DNA of 33,320 nucleotides from Oscillospiraceae bacterium. GTDB lineage: Bacteria; Bacillota; Clostridia; Oscillospirales; Oscillospiraceae. The notes beneath the pieces were generated by a model that saw only the letters and a list, made by a program, of their open reading frames with translations, ran no database searches and was not told the DNA's origin. Of the stretch, positions 30,407 through 33,320 are shown in pieces. Positions within the stretch are counted from its first letter, which is position 1. Every line of letters starts with the position of its first letter. Position numbers and translations under genes: made by a program. Location: positions 1 to 33,320 of the forward strand of contig JAGBEA010000035.1 of the NCBI GenBank assembly GCA_017937195.1. The letters run 5' to 3'.

Positions 30407-32767
30407 TTACGGCGCCGTGATCTCGGTCAACACATCCTCCACGCTTCTCAGGTTGAAGATCTTCACCAGCGTCTCATCGCTGATCAGGGGTGCACCGCCC
30501 ATGGCAACGCCCATCGTCACGCCGTTATGCTCGGTATAGGAGGCGGCATAGACCTCGTCACCGTCAGCGGCCAGCAGCAGAGGCGCACCTATCATACGGG
30601 CCAGAGGACCTGCGCACAGACCGTCAGGGAAGTTATAACCGTAGGCTGCAACAGCCATCACGGGAGTGTCGAAGAAATACTCAGCCACCAGAGCGGAGGT
30701 CTCAAAGCGGTTGGCGCCTGCCAGACGATCCACCCAGACATAATACTCACCGTCGAGCTCGTCATACAGATGCCACAGCTGGTTCTCCACAGCGGAGGAA
30801 ACGGCGCCGGTGCCGCCTGCCAGCACGAATTCCTCAGGTGCCCAATCCTGCAGGAAGGTCACCTGCTCTTCCGTCAGCACATCGTCCACCAGCAGGATGG
30901 GCAGACCGACAGCGGAGGCAGACAGACTGTCGGCAAAGTTGTAGCCGGTGCAGACCACGCACTCCCAGGTGGCACCACCAGCGACGGTGAATGCCTCATC
31001 CAGAATGGCGAGGTTGGTCTCAAAGCGGCTGGGACCTGCCAGACGCTTGAAGGTCATACCAGCGCTCTCAACCGCTGCCAGCTCATCACTGACAATGGTG
31101 GCGCCGCCCAGTGCGTAAACGGTTGCGTCATCTGTAGCGTATGCCGCGATAAACTCCAGCACATCGTCCATATTGTCATTGTCGGTCAGCAGGATGGGCG
31201 CATGAGCCACAGAGGCCAGATAGCTGCCTGCCAGCGCATCGGCAAAGTTCTCGCCGCTGGTGACGACCACAGCCTTAAAGTCGCCGGTGTCTGCGTGCAT
31301 CAGCTGGGCAGCCTTGAAGGCGGTCTCATAGCGGTTGCTGCCGAAATTGCGGAGCACAAAGGGCCGGGGATTGGCGATCAGCACATAGTCGTAGCTGTCA
31401 GCCTCATCGTGCTTGTACTCGTCATAGTCGAAGTCCTCCACCTCGTATGCGGCATACACGCCAACATTAGGAGGACACTCCACATACAGACCGCCCAGAG
31501 GCACATCCAGTGCGCTGTATTCCCCTTCATACTCGCCGTTGGCGGCGGAGACCACTTCCACCTTCACAGCGGTGTAAACATCCATCGTGTCATAGACCTC
31601 GATGCCGTCGCGTCCAGCCTTGACATTCAGCTCACCGGCGGTAACCACCAGAGAGTTGTCTGCGTAAATGCCGGTGTAGGCGGCATCCACATTCACCGTG
31701 CCGCCGGCAACGGTGATCTCATCACCGTAGATACCGTCGCCGGAGCTCTTGATGCTCAGCGTGCCGCAGGAGGCGGAGTCGATGCAGAGGGCGCCATACG
31801 AGGTGATGCCGAAGGCAGAGCTCTCCGCGGTCTGGTTCAGGAAATTGGTGCCGATCAGGTTGATGTACACATCCGCGTACAGCGTGTTGATGACATCGTA
31901 GCAGCCCTCGTCGTCAGCATCATAGCTGCCCACGCCGGTGTAGGTATAGTTCTTCAGCGTCAGCACGCCGCCATAGTAGTGGGCATAGTTGTCACCGGGG
32001 TTGGAGGTGGTGGGAGCGGAAGCGCCGACCTCGAGATACTCGCCGTTTTCCAGCTCAACGCCGCCCACATAGATGGGATCCACTACCGGAGCGATGACCA
32101 GCTTGTCATAGTTGCTCCACGGCTCGTTTTCAAAGGGTGCCAGATAGTAGTTGTTGGCGCTGTCCTTATAATAATTCGCGGCCGCATAGCCTTCGGGATA
32201 AACGATGGGGGTATCCAGATAGGTAGCGTAGTTCGCCCAAGCATAGAGCTCGCCGCTCTTAATGACCAGCCCCTCGGCATAGATGCCGTCATCGTAGGCG
32301 TCGATAAACAGCGTAACATCCTGAAGCGTCACCGTACCATCGACATTGAAACCGTCATCCTGGCCATTCGCGCAGTATACCTCCAGGCTGCCGTTACCGT
32401 AAATGCTCACATCGCCGTAGATATCAAAGATATCTCCGGCAGAGGTAGAGCTGTTGCCCAGATAGTTTTCGCCCAGCACATTGACCGCCAGATCGCCGCT
32501 GTAGTAGACATAGTCGCCGCTCATAGCCAGCGCGCCGTCATAGTTTTTCAGCGTCAGCACGCCGCCTTCAAAGTAGGCATAGTTGTCCGTCAGCGGAGTA
32601 TCCGTGGGGGTGTTGCTGTCCTCGGACAGATACTGTCCGTCGCCCAGCGTAACGCCGCCGAAGGAGATCTCGTCCATGCTGGCCATTGCCGTGGCAGGCA
32701 GCAGGCTCAGCACCATCACCAGTGCCAGCAGGAGACCTGCCAGTTTCCTCATGCGTCTTTTCATCAT
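30407..32767 (-). CDS. Secreted cell-wall-binding protein with three CWB2 repeats
   Basis: The 786-residue precursor has a signal peptide (about 1-30, LAGLLLALVMVLSLLPATAM). An N-terminal half of beta-helix-like repeats follows (GGVLTLKNYDG, GGVLTLKNYTYTG, DGIYAEGLVIKSGELY, DGIYGDEITVAGGTV); the YVGGVELENGEY and FGGVTLGDGQY segments mark two copies of a module. The C-terminal half has three CWB2 repeats (NRYETAFKAAQL, SRFETNLAILDEA, NRFETSALVAEY; NFADALAG, NFADSLSA, NFPDGLCA). CWB2 binds the anionic wall polymer of Gram-positives without covalent linkage. The start follows GAGGAGG. The cargo half probably decides its role, which is unknown. Confidence 0.9.
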   Translation of the reverse strand: MMKRRMRKLAGLLLALVMVLSLLPATAMASMDEISFGGVTLGDGQYLSEDSNTPTDTPLTDNYAYFEGGVLTLKNYDGALAMSGDYVYYSGDLAVNVLGENYLGNSSTSAGDIFDIYGDVSIYGNGSLEVYCANGQDDGFNVDGTVTLQDVTLFIDAYDDGIYAEGLVIKSGELYAWANYATYLDTPIVYPEGYAAANYYKDSANNYYLAPFENEPWSNYDKLVIAPVVDPIYVGGVELENGEYLEVGASAPTTSNPGDNYAHYYGGVLTLKNYTYTGVGSYDADDEGCYDVINTLYADVYINLIGTNFLNQTAESSAFGITSYGALCIDSASCGTLSIKSSGDGIYGDEITVAGGTVNVDAAYTGIYADNSLVVTAGELNVKAGRDGIEVYDTMDVYTAVKVEVVSAANGEYEGEYSALDVPLGGLYVECPPNVGVYAAYEVEDFDYDEYKHDEADSYDYVLIANPRPFVLRNFGSNRYETAFKAAQLMHADTGDFKAVVVTSGENFADALAGSYLASVAHAPILLTDNDNMDDVLEFIAAYATDDATVYALGGATIVSDELAAVESAGMTFKRLAGPSRFETNLAILDEAFTVAGGATWECVVCTGYNFADSLSASAVGLPILLVDDVLTEEQVTFLQDWAPEEFVLAGGTGAVSSAVENQLWHLYDELDGEYYVWVDRLAGANRFETSALVAEYFFDTPVMAVAAYGYNFPDGLCAGPLARMIGAPLLLAADGDEVYAASYTEHNGVTMGVAMGGAPLISDETLVKIFNLRSVEDVLTEITAP

Positions 32768-32797
32768 TTGTACCTCCTCTTTTAATATTGTGTTTTT

Positions 32798-32826
32798 ACA
32801 GTACCACAAAATTTTTCATCATTCAA
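32798..32826 (-). promoter_or_regulatory. Promoter of the first CWB2 protein gene
   Basis: TTGAAT (32821-32826) and TACTGT (32798-32803) have a 17-base spacer in an AT-rich stretch on the minus strand. Confidence 0.6.
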
Positions 32827-32863
32827 CAAAAAATGTGAGAGGGACCCAAACTTTTATGTTGGG

Positions 32864-32890
32864 GCGGGAGAGGGTCAGCTCCCGCCCCCC
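32864..32890. repeat. GC-rich palindrome between the two CWB2 genes
   Basis: GGGGCGGGAG and CTCCCGCCCC form a 10-bp inverted repeat with a 7-base interior. On the minus strand it lies downstream of the right-hand CWB2 gene but has no U-run (AACATAAAAG follows). Its GGGGCGG core matches the palindrome at 15362-15393. Confidence 0.6.
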
Positions 32891-32942
32891 TTGATCGCGG
32901 AGTCGAAACGACTCTGCAGAGAAAGGCTTATTCCGTTACCGC

Positions 32943-33320
32943 TCAGCCCAGCTGGATATCCTCGCCTGCGCCCATGGAGAAGATGCGGTAGACAACGCCA
33001 TCATCGATCAGGCTGGGACCGCCGAGGACGAAGCCGCTCTCGATGCCGGCGTTGTTGGCATAGACCGTGGCCGGTCCTTCATCGCCGTTGGCGGTGAGGA
33101 TCAGCGGTGCGCCCAGTGCATATGCCAAGGGACCGGCGCACAGACCATCGGGGAAGTTGTAGCCGTAGGCCAGCACCGCGTAGTCAACGCCGGTGCTGCC
33201 GAAGGCCTCAATGGCCGTCAGCACGGAGGTGTCAAAGCGGCTGGCGCCTGCAAGGCGAACCACATCGCGGCCCGTTGCCCGCAGCTGCTCCTCCACGGCG
33301 GGCTTCACAGCGCCGGTGCC
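32943..33320 (-). CDS. CWB2 wall-binding protein, C-terminal end (cut by window edge)
   Basis: The visible 125 C-terminal residues begin GTGAVKPAVEEQL. They contain a full CWB2 repeat: RLAGASRFDTSVLTAIEAFG, VLAYGYNFPDGLCAGPLAYA and FVLGGPSLIDDGVVYRIF. The repeat is very like the last one of the neighbouring protein (YGYNFPDGLCAGPLA is shared exactly), so the two genes are probably a tandem duplication. The gene runs off the right edge and its cargo half cannot be seen. Confidence 0.92.
   Translation of the reverse strand, partial: GTGAVKPAVEEQLRATGRDVVRLAGASRFDTSVLTAIEAFGSTGVDYAVLAYGYNFPDGLCAGPLAYALGAPLILTANGDEGPATVYANNAGIESGFVLGGPSLIDDGVVYRIFSMGAGEDIQLG

Overview
The window looks like a chromosomal segment of a GC-rich, Gram-positive member of the Clostridia, most likely a gut Oscillospirales/Ruminococcaceae-type organism. 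The signs are strong AGGAGG ribosome-binding sites, TTGACA-17-TATAAT promoters, many intrinsic terminators, a C4-zinc form of L33, XpaC/YlmH/DUF1292/DUF896 genes, CWB2-repeat wall proteins and surface proteins with sortase-like tails. This placement is inference from gene content. I see no phage, integrase, transposase, CRISPR array, tRNA or rRNA.

Layout. 1-1813 (minus) is the rpmG-secE-nusG-rplK-rplA operon, with a clear promoter, a leader and a likely L1-type autoregulatory site before rplK. 1868-3606 (plus) holds ruvX and a BaiN/HI0933-like flavoprotein. 3612-5293 (minus) has an unknown membrane protein and a lipoprotein (DUF4430) behind a cobalamin riboswitch. 5350-7740 (plus) carries serC and an acyltransferase-3 gene, each followed by the same terminator. 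7800-10734 (minus) is a class A penicillin-binding protein. 10853-14777 (plus) has a DUF1292 protein, a structured RNA (probably 6S), a parvulin-type foldase, tcdA and a DUF554 protein. 14777-16003 (minus) has a NUDIX hydrolase and rubrerythrin; proC follows on plus.

16951-25958 is mostly minus: a five-repeat surface protein, a 29-codon hydrophobic mini-gene, an operon of ABC exporter (with an in-frame amber codon), ylmH, DUF896 and xpaC, a GLUG-like sortase-tailed surface protein, and a zinc-ribbon/Big2 membrane protein. 26020-28621 holds birA with two half-size chromate transporters, divergent from bioY, with a 24-bp palindrome spanning both -35 boxes. 28663-30291 is a uracil permease behind a short U-rich leader peptide that ends inside a terminator. 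30304-33320 (minus) has two tandem CWB2 wall proteins, the second running off the window.

The best candidates for something new are: the pyrL-like U-rich leader/attenuator of the uracil permease; the cobalamin riboswitch on a lone lipoprotein gene; the birA/bioY operator in a strain whose BirA lacks a DNA-binding domain; and the amber codon in an otherwise intact exporter, in a window where none of 34 other visible stops is TAG.
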